Assembly (NCBI GenBank): GCA_029378245.1
Contig: JARKIF010000028.1
Coordinates: forward strand, 310,001 to 374,000
Direction of reading: 5' to 3'
From: Roridomyces roridus
Taxonomy: Eukaryota; Basidiomycota; Agaricomycetes; Agaricales; Mycenaceae
DNA length: 64,000 nucleotides
Shown: positions 34,343 through 44,861 of the stretch, piece after piece
How the letters are laid out: every line of letters begins with the position of its first letter
Numbering within the stretch: position 1 is the stretch's first letter
Translations under genes and position numbers: made by a program
The notes under the pieces: generated by a model
Databases searched by the model: none
What the model was told of the DNA's origin: nothing
What the model saw: only the letters and a program-made list of their open reading frames with translations

Positions 34343-35288
34343 CTACTGCTCGCCACGCCTCTGCTTCACCCGTGATGCATGCCTCTTCTTCCTCTGCGAC
34401 ACATGGCCACCGTGATCGACCCACTCGTCGCTCTGCGGACAGACGCAGACACACCCCGGGCAATCTTGGAAGCCACAGCGGGGACAAGTCGGAAAGAAAT
34501 GGCCACCCTCGTGGATTATCCAATCGGTCGACGCGTCACACATACACGCGCACCCAATGCATTCCTCGGAGAAGCAATGGGCGCAACGCATTGGGTGTGC
34601 TGGGCGGGTGAAAATGTCGGTGACAGGGGAGCAGGGTTCTGCAGGGAAATTGGTCGTGAGAAGGTCCTCGTCGTCGCTTTCGGCAGCATGGATTGCGGAG
34701 AGGGAAAGGCCAGCAATACAGGGGGTCGTACGGGGAGCTGAGGCAGCTTCTCGCTGGCGGCGTGCCGGAAGATGCATCTCGTAGACCTCCTCTTTACGCT
34801 GGCGGCTGGAATATGTTAGTACCTGCCTCGACAAAAGAAATGGGACACGCACTTGGTGGTGGCCTGCTTGGCCTTCTCCTCTCGGGTAGCTGCCTGCGTC
34901 TCCGCCAATTTTCTGCTCCAGCAGATGAGAAGAGACACTTGTAGGTAGTTTCAATGCAACGTACCGGTCGCGATAGCCCTCCGAGTGTTGAGCAGCTTTG
35001 CGCTTGGCCTTGAAGTGTGTGATGGGATTTTTAGCCAAGGAAGCTCGTTTGCTACGCAGCGTGAACCCAAGCAGGAAGAATGAGATGGAGACGCACCGTT
35101 GCATGCGCTCTCGGGCCTTTCGACGCCGCAGGTCGTGGTTGCTAAGAGAAACGCTTGGTCAGACAGGCATGAATGTCGACAGCAAATCTCAGGCAGACGA
35201 ACCGATCCTCGTATTCTGCCTTGGATTTCTTGCGTCGCCGCTCCTTCTCAGCAGGCTCCAGAGGCGGACGACCCACTGGGCGGGGCAT
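34343..35288 (-). CDS. KDZ-element passenger protein: AT-hook/basic region plus duplicated Cys-His module
   Basis: ATG 35288 opens MPRPVGRPPLEPAEKERRRK, an AT-hook followed by a basic helix-like region. Short introns near 35200-35140, 35090-35040, 34970-34930 and 34860-34800 connect the LRRRKARERMQ, SLAKNPITHFKAKRKAA and EETKAKQ-like pieces to the last exon. That exon holds two related modules: CAHCFSEECIGCACMCDAST, then DWIIHEGGHFF, and TCPRCGFQDCPGCVCVC with EWVDHGGH. Each has C-x2-C-x4-C-x2-C-x1-C-x1-C plus a W-x2-H-x-GGH end, so an internal duplication of a novel-looking zinc module is likely. The build suggests DNA binding. Exon borders are approximate. Confidence 0.6.
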
Positions 35289-35808
35289 GGGAGGCCAAGT
35301 GTGAGCTGGTTGAGGTTGAGGTTGAGGCTGGTTTCGACAGAGGATGGAGTAGGAAGAGAGAGAGTAAGCGACAAGTGTAAATACGAAACCTCTTTGGGGG
35401 TACAATATCAGTTCCCGAATCAAAATAAATCATCTTTTAATCTGGCTCCATCGTTCCAGGAGGTCTATGGCCTCAGCAATTTTATTGAACGAAGTACATA
35501 TGTAGATGACCTCCCAAAAAAAAAAACCAGCCTCGTGGGATGCTGACCTGACTTTAAATAAAAATAAAAAAAATTGTCCTGACGAACAAAATCAGTCAAA
35601 ACGCTTCAAAACGGCCGGTAGATAGCCTGGAAAGATACCACCAAGAAATGAGGAGAAACGGTGCAAGGAATAATGAGGTGGCAAAAGATGTTCCCGAATC
35701 AAATACCTGTTCCCGAAGTAAATCAGCCCTTCTTCGTCTCAAGAATTCCATCCTTTCGCACAGGGAGTGAGCGCAAAGATTCTATTCAACTATATACTGA
35801 TATGTTGA
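35289..35808. other. Intergenic spacer in the KDZ-type element
   Basis: Separates the AT-hook gene from the dioxygenase 3' end. Short A/T homopolymers at about 35516-35570; no gene or repeat array recognised. Confidence 0.4.
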
Positions 35809-37905
35809 CTACTTGGGACTAAATCGCTGCTTCAACTCGTCCAGCGTTGTGAAATACGACAAGCCCTCCTCCCAGCGAGTCTCCGCCGCCGCCTCCTTTT
35901 CTGCTTTCTGCTCAGTGCTCGCCCTGCGTTGAAACGCGTCATCCGTCATATTCCCGTTGGATGCCCAACGAAACAGAGCACCCGCGGTGTATTGGGTGAA
36001 CGAGTGTCGAATTTCGCCTGGGGCGATCGGAGTATTCGAGTGGGTGACAATTGAGGAGGGTACGAGGATGGTAGAGCCGGGAGGGAATCGGATGATAAGC
36101 TTGAGTTCCCATAAGATGAGATGGCCGCCTCGGTCTGGATTGAAACGACCAAGCGCGGTGATGGGGCAAAGGCCCGCCGCCATGTTTCCGAAATCGAGGT
36201 GCTTCTCCATCACAACATTGACGAAGTTGAAGGTACATGCGGCGAAGACGCTGTGGGGAAAGTTCCACTGCAGGTCCTTGTTCCACTTGAGGAGGTCGTC
36301 CTTGTTTTGTTGGTACCGAGCGAGGAGACGATGAGCGTATATATACATCAGCGCTGCACAAAAATGAGCGGCTGGCAGATCAACAATAAAAAACGCACAC
36401 ATAGTGAAACCAACGATGCGGCCGAAATACTCATGGGCCTTCAGTTTGTCGGTTACGGCCTTGTTCTGCGGATTATTTTGAAGAACGCCCGGTTCCTGCA
36501 GTGAGGTAAGCAAAGTCCGGCTGAAGAGGTTATACACTTACCCCCTGGCCGCCTCCGAAGGATGCTCCACAAGAAATCGGAATGTAAGGTTGCTGCGCAC
36601 GACGATGGTCGTAGTCATCATCCGAGACGTCGAGCTCTTGCGCTGCGGCATCCATCTTTGCCGCAGCACCGTCGGTGACAATCTGCCACCCTTCGCGATC
36701 CCTCGGCTGGCCACCCAGTATCACGATGATGCGGCCATGGCAGTCGACAATAGGAATGGTGATTCTATATTGCAAATTAGTTTGGAACGACAGTCCGGGT
36801 TGTTGGGACTCACACTCCTAACCAGGGAATGTACCGGAAGCCTGGTCGGCCCACTAGCTGGTCGATTTCCTCCTGAGAGAGGACCACGTCACCCATACCC
36901 GTGTTGCCCCGCTGAATGACAACCAAGTCGTCCTCCATGTCCATGTCAACGTGCGGATTGTACTGGCCGCTGCGGTTGCCGATCCACGCTGGTTTGCTGT
37001 GGGGAAGGTCGGCGGCGTCATTGGGTAAATGGAGCGCCGCTTGAACTGCTTCGTGTGCGCGGCGAGTGTGAATAGCCTTCCGCCTCGGGTCCCCGGATGC
37101 CAATGCAGCGGCAAGGCGCTTTTTGTTGCGCTTGAAATGTGATTTGACCTTGCCATGGTGGGTAGCGTTGACGGCAGCGTTGACGACAGCGTTGACGAGG
37201 GTGGCTGTGGTGGAGGAGGACCCGTGGCGGCAGTCAAACCGCTTGACCTTGTCCTTGATTTTGCGTCGTTGTTTGGCGGAAAGGTTGGCGTCGAGGAGGT
37301 GGGCAGCGTGCGGGTTGGTGGTGCTCATGGGAGGGTTGGCGTCGAAGAGGTGGGCAGCGTTGGGAAGGTTGGCGTCGAGGTGGGCAGCGTGAGGGTTGGT
37401 GGTGCTCATGGGCGTGGTCGTGAGCGTGATCATGGGGGTGGTGGACGTGGTAGTAGTTGTAGTGGTATCCGTAGTCGTAAATTCATGAGTCGTAAAGTCG
37501 TCTGGGAGGTGTGTTAGAAGCTGGATCGTTAAGTGGAAGTTTTGTTACACACCGTGAAGACTGAGCTCCTCCAGCCCCGGAATTACAACCTCCCCAGGCT
37601 CCACATTCTCACCCGACTGCGCGCGTTCCTTCAAGCAAGTCTGGAGACGTTGGTGGGCGTCAAAGTGTGGGACCTCAATGGTGAGCCCCAGTGCAAGGTC
37701 AAAGGGTGAATATTCTTTGTTGGAACGGAGCCACCGACGCGGCTGCGGGGTATAGCCTGCAGCTCAAATGAATTAGTCAAGCTTTTGAAAGAGGGAGGAA
37801 GGAAAGCCTGCGCCAAGTTCCGCGTGGGACCTCTTTGCAGGCCATGCTCCGGGTCACAGGGTCGTGTCCCTTCGCAAGGAATGAGAATGGGCACTCACCA
37901 AACAT
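35809..37905 (-). CDS. TET/JBP-family 2-oxoglutarate/Fe(II) dioxygenase
   Basis: ATG 37905 in a 7-nt first exon (37905-37899); then 37756-37553 (GYTPQPRRWLRSNKEYSPFD), 37501-36814, about 36764-36542, and about 36501-35809 with one possible further intron near 36400-36360. The middle exon has a Thr run, MSTTNPHAAHL repeats and a basic region, ending LSQEEIDQLVGRPGFRYIPW; the next gives ITIPIVDCHGRIIVILGG. The catalytic part shows the HxD Fe ligands (VMEKHLDFGN), ITALGRFNPDRGGHLILWEL, the distal His in VTHSNTPI, and RHSFTQYTAGALFRW with candidate 2OG-binding Arg. Such enzymes oxidise 5-methylcytosine in DNA. In basidiomycetes they are expanded and linked to KDZ transposons, which fits this position between KDZ-type TIRs. 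All ligand residues are present, so it looks active. Confidence 0.85.
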
Positions 37906-38079
37906 CCCTGCCGCCAACGTTGAGGTAGAACGAGACACAGAAGGAAGGAAGAGCGGGAAAGACAAGCGAATAAAGGCGGCCTAGACCGAGTACGGCAACT
38001 ACGTCAGCAAGTCACATGACCCTGCCGTTGTTGACGCGTCTTGCCAAGTCGCCGCTCCCTCCTCTCTCGTCGTCCCTGG
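37906..38079. promoter_or_regulatory. Divergent intergene between dioxygenase and transposase
   Basis: Only about 175 bp separate the start codons of the dioxygenase (minus) and the transposase (plus), so both probably share a bidirectional promoter region. No TATA box is obvious. Confidence 0.45.
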
Positions 38080-38831
38080 ATGGGCAAAAATAACAACAAG
38101 AAACGAAAATGGTTCCTTACCGGCAGCGACGAGCCTCCAGAGAATGCCTACACCCCCGCAGTCGTCAAGAAGCTCAATATGGGTCCGAAGGCGCTGGCAG
38201 AATACGAGGCAGAGCAAGCGAGAAGGAGTAAAGAGGAGTGGCAAGGTAGGAGCTGTGGCATGTGCCACATACTGCTTCTGACCATGTCAGATATGTCGCA
38301 GTCTTCTCGGAACAAGATGCACGTCTTGGCCAATCTATTCGAGGACGAGAATTTCGACCCTGAGGCGGCTCTGGCCCAGGGTATTCCCACCCTCGATGAT
38401 ATTTTGGATGGGAGTGCGCGCGCTGAATTTAGCCACGCTGGCGGGGATCTTGATGACCATGACGACCGCGATGAGGAGGATGGATTATTTGAGGATGGTA
38501 TTGAGGAGGAACATCGGCAGAGGTGTGTCATGCTTTTTTCCTCTTTATTGCTCTTTGACTTAACATGTCCAGGTCTCGAAGAAAAGACTGGCGCACACGT
38601 CGCGACCGTACGGTCCGCCGAACAGACGCTTTCAAGATTCAGATGCGCTACATGGTAGCGGCTTATTCAAGGTACACGGCTGGTGAACCTGTTCCAGAGC
38701 CGACGGAGCAGGAGCGACTCTCACCAGAGACCTTCAGTGTCCTGGTGGTCGATCTGTTTGGTACGAGTCCACCACTCACTGCTGAGGATCTTGGCGCTGA
38801 TGATTTTGACCAGAAGCCAGACAGGAATTAG
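38080..38831 (+). pseudogene. KDZ-type transposase, N-terminal segment only
   Basis: Three exons (38080-38245, 38291-38522, 38573-38831; introns 45 and 50 bp) give 218 residues from ATG 38080 (MGKNNNKKRKWFLTG). Landmarks are KALAEYEAEQARRSKEEWQ, an acidic DDHDDRDEEDGLFEDG stretch and RRKDWRTRRDRTVRR followed by FKIQMRYMVAAYSRY. The RTRRDR...AY pattern is what I recall from the N-terminus of agaricomycete KDZ transposases. The frame ends soon after LVVDLFGTSPP, before any Cys-cluster or RNase H core. Sequence of the C-terminal kind resumes in another frame at about 38836, so most of the transposase is deleted. It is divergent from the passenger genes, sharing the 37.9-38.1 kb intergene. Confidence 0.65.
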
Positions 38832-38835
38832 TCGT

Positions 38836-39291
38836 TTTGTGACGTGGATGCAGGATGAGCGGGCATTCCTTCTGGCACGCGAGGCAGCCCTACGTTTGAC
38901 AGTCGGGAAGTCGGAGGATGAGGTAGAGGCTGATCGGGTGCTCACATTCCACATTGCAGAGTATCGCAACCGTCGGGGGCGCTTTGATGCCCTGCACATG
39001 GATCGTCTGCAACAACTTAGGCGGCGCTTTGGTGGGCGATTCACAGGGTCGCTGGAGCCAGGCAAGGCAATCAATGGTGTGGAGGCAGATGTCTCCGACG
39101 TTGATATGCTGGGAGTGGAGGAAGAGGATGCGCTGTTACCTGCAGCTGTCGGGGAGATGGAGGAAGATCATGGGAGTGAGGACGAGGGGGATGATGCGCA
39201 TGATGAGCAGGTGTCGGAGATGATTTATCAGCTGGCAGGGCTTGGTGTGGATGCCGACCAGCGGGAGGAGGCCTCAGAAGATCTGTATTGA
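38836..39291 (+). pseudogene. KDZ-type transposase, C-terminal segment
   Basis: Open frame reading SRFVTWMQDERAFLLAREAA, SEDEVEADRVLTFHIAEY, RRGRFDALHMDRLQQLRRRF, an acidic stretch and EMIYQLAGLGVDADQ before TGA at 39289, 17 bp from the inner edge of the right TIR. It is in a different frame from the N-terminal segment that ends at 38831, so the junction at about 38812-38836 marks an internal deletion. Confidence 0.6.
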
Positions 39292-39307
39292 TCCCAATTT
39301 AGAATTA

Positions 39308-39736
39308 TTTCTTCCGTTTTCGGATGCATTACTAAGCTGAGGACTCGAGATTCCCCAAGTCCCCAATATCAGGTCCTTTATTGGGTTTATTGCAGCATAT
39401 GTAGTGTACTAGTACTCTACATGTTCTACCTACTGTATATTGCAGATTTATGTACTTTATTGCGCACTTTATTGACGGGTTTATTGCAGTATGGGGCGGA
39501 TGGCTTTATCCCCTCTAACTAGAATGGACGGTACCCCCCACCGTCCCTTCTATTTAGTGGGGATATAAGGGCTTCGTAGGTGTCGAAAACGCCCTCCCCC
39601 GGTGATGAGACGGCAGTTGCCCGGCTCGGCGGCTTACCCGCGGGTCACGGGTACCCATCTCGGCTACCCGTACCCGTACCCGCCGCGGGTAAACCCGTCT
39701 ACCCGCGCGGGTTACCCGTACCCGTGCCGATGCCTA
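39308..39736. repeat. Right TIR of the KDZ-type element
   Basis: Reverse complement of the left TIR. The inner block starts TTTCTTCCGTTTTCGGATGC immediately after the end of the transposase C-terminal frame; the outer block is ACCCGT-rich and ends at 39736 against the duplicated TATGGTGT. Confidence 0.85.
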
Positions 39737-39744
39737 TATGGTGT

Positions 39745-39905
39745 ACACGCCCCTCATCCGAGCTCGGGTGTATCAAGTTCGGGCGGGTGGCGAGGTGCAA
39801 GCCATCGAAAAAAAACCCCCGCTGCACTTCACGAACGCAGAAGGTCTGAATCGAACCAACAGTCTGTTGTCGATCTCAACGACCGCCTAGCTGCGTGCGC
39901 GAGCT
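39745..39905 (-). repeat. SINE-like repeat copy at the KDZ insertion site
   Basis: TACACGCCCCTCATCCGAGCTCGGG, the GGTGGCGAGGTGCAAGCCATC-A-run segment and the B-box complement TGAATCGAACC (39847-39857) align with 28030-28110 and 28400-28480. The KDZ-type element therefore inserted next to or inside a copy of this repeat family. (The first motif is longer than others because two short conserved words adjoin.). Confidence 0.5.
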
Positions 39906-40499
39906 AAAACAACAAGTGTGAGGCAGTAGGCGGTTGCGAGAGAAAATGTGCAAGTGTTTCACCACGTCCGGCGCCGAACCAGGCAAAATGCAGCGCTGGC
40001 AGGAGGGATAAGACGAATGGGACGGTGACGGAAGCGAAGGCGTGGGCGTATACGTGGACGGAGGCGTAGGTCGAGATCGGAGGCGACGAAGACAAAAAAC
40101 TTAGAGCTGATACGAGGGGGAGAACAAGTCTGTGTTGAAAACCTACACAAAAACAGTCTTTTATACATGGTAGAGTAAAGGGTGAGTGTAGATAAATCCG
40201 AAGCAATGTACAACTTAGCAAAGATGAAAAGCAACCAGGGAAGAGAGTACAACGGAAAATCGAGGGATGGTGCACGGTGGGACGCCCGATGAGTGCGTAA
40301 GTGCAACCAAAAAGGTAGAATTAGTGGAATAAAACCAAAGAGAGGCAAGGTGTCCGAGGAGTAAGGAGGAGGGGGAGATTGTCGTAGTCGATGAGCGCAG
40401 GGCTGGAGGTGTAGGATCGCGGCGACATGGTGGTCGTGAAGCAAGAGACAACTGCAGCCGTACTGATTGATTTGCACTGTATGCCGGCAGTTTGAACAT

Positions 40500-40790
40500 G
40501 CTCCGTGTCGAGCGCGTTGGCGTGCGCGACACTGTCTCATTTCGACACTGGTACTGAGCTGGAAAGCGTCGTCTTCACTTCAGATGACGATGCGGTGTGC
40601 TGGTTCACTATATTCAATTGCAAGTCGCATCCCTCTTCTTCACTCCAGTGTATTCCTCACTCACCCGTTGACCCCTCCAGACGCGCGCGCAAAACTCACT
40701 TTACGATTACATTACATTGACGTCAAAAATTCAAGCTAGCCGGAGCGGAACACCCAAGCCCATCAGGCCATCCGACTCGAAAAAACCTTA
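40500..40790. repeat. Further copy of the SINE-associated repeat
   Basis: CTGTCTCATTTCGACACTGG (40531-40550) matches about 28486-28505. CTTTACGATTACATT and CCATCAGGCCATCCGACTC match 28716-28730 and 28816-28833. Order and spacing are kept, so a region of about 300 bp was duplicated on both sides of the KDZ-type element. No coding sequence. Confidence 0.5.
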
Positions 40791-42494
40791 TGGAGGCGTC
40801 TCTTTGAATTGAGCACTATCCTCGACCATTCGAGAAGAAATAGATATGTGTCCCTCATCTGGTAGCTCGGTGCTGGGTAGTCTCCCAATGTCAGACTCGT
40901 ATCAATAAAAAATAAGATAGTCGAATTTTTTGTATTGATACAAGACATTCCTCCGCTTCGCTCCGGAAGTTCAAGTTGTTCGATGTTCGACCACCCGGCA
41001 AGTCCCAAATTCGAACGAAGTTCAATTCCAAATATGCACTTTACTACTACTCAAGCACTGGCAAAGGTAGGCAGGCAAACAATGGACGACCTTTAAGTTG
41101 AATCAGGTTCGCCGTCCAAAATCCTGAGAGGACAAACTAACACACCTGACCCTTGCCTGCCTGCAAATGCTTACAGATCTCCGACGCCGACAGATCATTT
41201 TCCACCTCTCTGTATTTGCTCTGCATAGAAGGCGTTGGGGCACACGGAGAGGAGGCAGGAGAGAGCTTCTCGTACAGAGTATCAAGCCGAGCGGTGGCGC
41301 CTCCGACTGTTTTGCCGTACGCTGCACTACTGAAACCATCGGACCGCCTTGAGTGTGGACTCGGCCTGAGCACAGCGCCACATAATCAACCAGAACCAAA
41401 GGGCGGGATACAACCGCGCATCATTCAGGGCAGCTTGAGGCCAAACGGGTTTGACCGGAACTGTGACCAGAGTCGGGGAGGGACGACAGTGACTCATAAC
41501 AGTGGAAGACGGAGGTGGACACCGACAGCGAGGGCTCGGAATCAGAGGTGGGAGGGAGAAATCAGGATTTCAGGATGTGTACGGCGAAGGGATTTGATGC
41601 AGAGAGGATATGGATGCTCCAGCAGTACGCATATTCCGAAGGGCCGAGGAGCCAGCTTGAGGACCACACTTGAAGAGCATTCCCGACGGTGCATTGGATG
41701 AATTTTGAACATTCATGGCCGAAGATGAATAGTAAGGCAGCAAGAGCGGATGGGCGGAAGGGAAAGGGAAGGCAGCGGCGGCTATCCAGGGCTCTCCGAG
41801 TCTATATCTGCCTGCCATGCCGGTGACGCGTCATCCTTCGGGGAAACTAATGGAGTCCGTGATCAGCCGCGAAGCTGTGGAAGTGTCAAGTGCTGTAGAG
41901 ATTAATTACAACAAAGCTGTTGAGTTGCACGAAGCGCGTTGAGCGAGTAGAGGGAACCAAATTTGGCCGCATGGTTGCTGTGAGCCCGAGTGGGATTGTG
42001 GCCTGAAATGCTGTTCAAATTTGGTTCAAATGCTGTTGAGTTGTGGTTCTTCATGAGAAAAACAAACATGGATCTCGAGGGAGACCATTGGCTGCCAAGC
42101 CAGGTGAGAGAGGAGGACAAAGAGAGTTTTACACAAATGGGGACAGAAGAATCAATGATGGAGCCATAATCTTAAAGAACGGATAATAGAGTCTGATTCA
42201 AGTGTTGGGCATCAACCCGCACCTCTCCACGTGCAGACACGTGCGACTTTCCCATGCGCCAAATGGTGTGATTGACAGGTACAGCCACATGCTCGGCCAT
42301 CTTAACTCACAGCAATAACGGTCAATTTCGGTGCCAACGCAGACGTATACAGCTACGAAATGACTTTGTGAACCTCTCCTTCCGTTGCCACGGTAGATCC
42401 GGCTCAGTACAACGACCTGAAGATGGGTGGGAAAGTGGCACGTGCAAACACGTGCATAGGTACGGCTTGACACCCGACACTTGACACAGACTAG
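40791..42494. other. Gene-poor spacer, nothing supported
   Basis: No recognised domain, splice-consistent gene or long repeat. The frame at 41153-41701 lacks any domain and looks like chance. Confidence 0.4.
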
Positions 42495-42640
42495 GTGCTG
42501 GGCGGCGAGCCGAGCCGGAAGCCATCGAGAAAAAACCTACCTTTCCGCGAACAAAGACCACCGGAATCGAACCGAGTCGCAGTCCTTTCAACGCTGCCAC
42601 TGATCTACCAATGTCTTAGTCTGGCGGTTACCACGCCCCC
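42495..42640 (-). repeat. tRNA-like SINE copy with exact B box
   Basis: The minus strand reads TTGGTAGATCAGTGGCAGCG (A-box/D-arm-like) about 40 nt before GGTTCGATTCC (42563-42573), then a tail through TTTTTTCTCGATGGCTTCCG and GGCTCGCCGCCCAG, the same tail family as at 28080 and 39780. This is the best preserved tRNA-derived head in the window. A functional tRNA is unlikely because the stems do not close. Confidence 0.55.
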
Positions 42641-43161
42641 AGTGCAGGAGGGTTCCCTTATTATGTAATATCCCCGACGGTAAAGCACGTGCATTTGACA
42701 GCCATTGCTTTTGCAAATGTTTCGACGTGTTCTGGCGCTGCAAAGACGTGTTGGCGGGGGTTTTGAATACATTCAAGCTGATAGGTATATGAATTGTGTC
42801 ATCCTTTGGTGTGCATAGCAAGGAATGGCCTCCAAGTCCGTTGTTTGCATGTTATTTGGTCATGAAACACAACTACGCGGCACCCGCTCTCGAAGGGTTT
42901 TCAACACGAGAAATAGTCCAGAATCAAATTCTGAGGAATGCAGGCCCATCTCACTTGCCTTGTCATTGGTGCCAGCTCAAATTCACGTCAAGACGCGCAG
43001 AAAATACGCTTGCACATGACAAGCTTATGTAATAACGGCACCCACCGGAACAAGGGGCGTGGTTACCAACAGACCCTCTTTGCGGAGCTTGCGAAGCGTC
43101 GAGGGTATGTAAAAGAGACTACCAATGTCTTGCCTTATTCTGGTGCGTTCTATTGTCGCAC

Positions 43162-43162
<1 letters not shown>

Positions 43163-43194
<32 letters not shown>
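43163..43194 (+). repeat. Poly(A)32 tract
   Basis: An uninterrupted run of 32 A after GTCGCACC. It may be the 3' tail of a retroposed copy (LINE, SINE or mRNA), but no obvious coding body lies upstream. Confidence 0.7.
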
Positions 43195-43198
<4 letters not shown>

Positions 43199-44453
43199 AC
43201 GTCAAAGAAGCCTTCTTGGAGGTAAGCCTCTTGTGAGATTCCCTGGCTTTTGCCCCCGGTGTGAGCTCCAGCCGCGGGGGAAAATTTGAGGTTCAAACCT
43301 CACTCCCAGCGGAAACTGACAGAGAACAAATGAGACAAAACGAGATGAAACGAGAAAATGTCAGCCTTCCTCGTTGTTTCTCGTTCAATCTCGTCTGTTC
43401 ACAAAAATGTCTATAGCCGAGGAGGTCTGTGCGGTCAAATGAGAATAAATGCGAACTCTTGACAGCGGCTGACAACCGCCATCATTCGACCTCGAGTGAA
43501 CGCGATAAAACGAGAATGAATGGGACACATTGTGCATTGGGATATACGGCCGTAGGGGAACAAATGGGATTGAAAACGAATGAATCAGGCTACAATACGG
43601 CCATTCCACTCCCCATTCCCTCGCTCTCGCACCGCGCGGCACACACCGACGCGTTCATGTCACTCTCCACTCCACCCGGGACCGCCCCAAGACCACCCCA
43701 TCCACTCCACGCCATCCGCGCACACCTAGACCGGTAACGCTGGAGGGCATAATGACGGACTCACGGTGGTATTAACTATACGCTATACGATGATGTGAGT
43801 AGATGTACAACGCAGGAATGGGGTTGTACATATTTCCGGGTAGGGCAGATGTTCGTCGATTGAGAGTGTTCCCAGGACACTTTGATGGACGGCGACGGTA
43901 ACATAGATGTCGAGGCGACGTTGAGCCAATGTTGCTGGAGCAATTGAGCCGTGTGTAACATCAATGAAGAGAAGTGTTACCTACCAGACAATGATATGTG
44001 TCGGATTCAGTGCCCGGGGACTTAGGCCTCGAGACATCCATCTGATTACAGAGTGAGCTCGTTGCGCATGATAAAACAGGTCCATAACGCACCAGAATGA
44101 CATTGAACGGCTTGTTCTGCAGGGCACGATCCATAAACACCTACAGCGCCAGGCTGCCGTTGAGTCCGCAATGCAGCAGAGCAGAGGATCTGGCAAGCAA
44201 GCGAGGTGGGCTGCACCCGAGCGGTCGTCAGCTAGCCGCCAGGAGTAGCGGAAAGGCACATACTACAGACCCGTGGCCACTGGCCACTATACACGGATGC
44301 CGCAAGGTGGCCGCCACTACGGCGAATTGGAGAGCTGCGGGAAGGGAAGGGGGACTGGCAAGCGAGGGGAGGCGGGCAATCGCATAGGGAAGAGGTGGGT
44401 GGCAGGCCACGCGCGGAGATTAAGGCGAGGCGGCCAGCCCGAGAGAGGACTTG

Positions 44454-44825
44454 TGTCAGCACCTAGGGCTAAGTCGGGTTCTAGTCGGTAACGAACGAGG
44501 CGACCGAGCGAAGAGCAGCAGACGAGACTCAAGAGGTAGAGCAAGCCGTAGGGAGAATAGACTAGATTCGTCTACAGTACTGAGACTGTAGACGGGTATA
44601 TATACTACATGATCGAATTAAGTACGAGGAGGTAGGGGGTAGGAGCAGGGGCGATCACGACAAGTAGGGGTTTAAATGCAGGGGAGAGTGGAGTAGCAAG
44701 CAGGGGTTAGCAGGGGTTGAGACAAGACCCGGCCGATCAGTGATGATCACTGATTAGGGTATTGATGGTGGATGATTGATCGGGTTACAACCCGTCGGGT
44801 TGTTGCCTGGGGTCATATCATGACA
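44454..44825 (-). repeat. 3' LTR of the gypsy element
   Basis: Same 372-bp length as the 5' LTR with about six substitutions. It ends at 44825 (plus coordinates) next to the polypurine tract 44826-44840. Confidence 0.93.
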
Positions 44826-44840
44826 TTATCCCCCCCGTTC
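44826..44840 (-). other. Polypurine tract
   Basis: Minus strand GAACGGGGGGGATAA directly precedes the 3' LTR and should prime plus-strand cDNA synthesis. Confidence 0.85.
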
Positions 44841-44861
44841 AAGCGCTGCGTCCCGAAGCGC

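Larger units (their letters stand above)
28872..39736. mobile_element. 10.9-kb KDZ-type DNA transposon with TET/JBP gene
   Basis: The left terminus TAGGGATCGGCACCGGTA and the right one (reverse complement TAGGCATCGGCACGGGTA) are inverted and flanked by a perfect 8-bp direct repeat TATGGTGT (28864-28871 and 39737-39744). TIRs are about 490 and 430 bp: an outer (ACCCGT)-rich part and an inner ~280-bp block of high identity. Inside are, on the minus strand, four passenger genes including a TET/JBP dioxygenase, and on the plus strand the N- and C-terminal pieces of a transposase. KDZ (Kyakuja-Dileera-Zisupton) elements with linked TET/JBP genes are known from basidiomycetes. The transposase core is deleted, so the copy cannot move by itself. 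Confidence 0.85.

Noticed and set aside
42540..42640. Functional tRNA gene
   Set aside because: The A-box-like and B-box words are present but acceptor and anticodon stems do not close; a tRNA-derived repeat fits better.
43163..43194. LINE element 3' end
   Set aside because: Only a poly(A) tract is visible; no endonuclease or RT motif lies within several hundred bases upstream.
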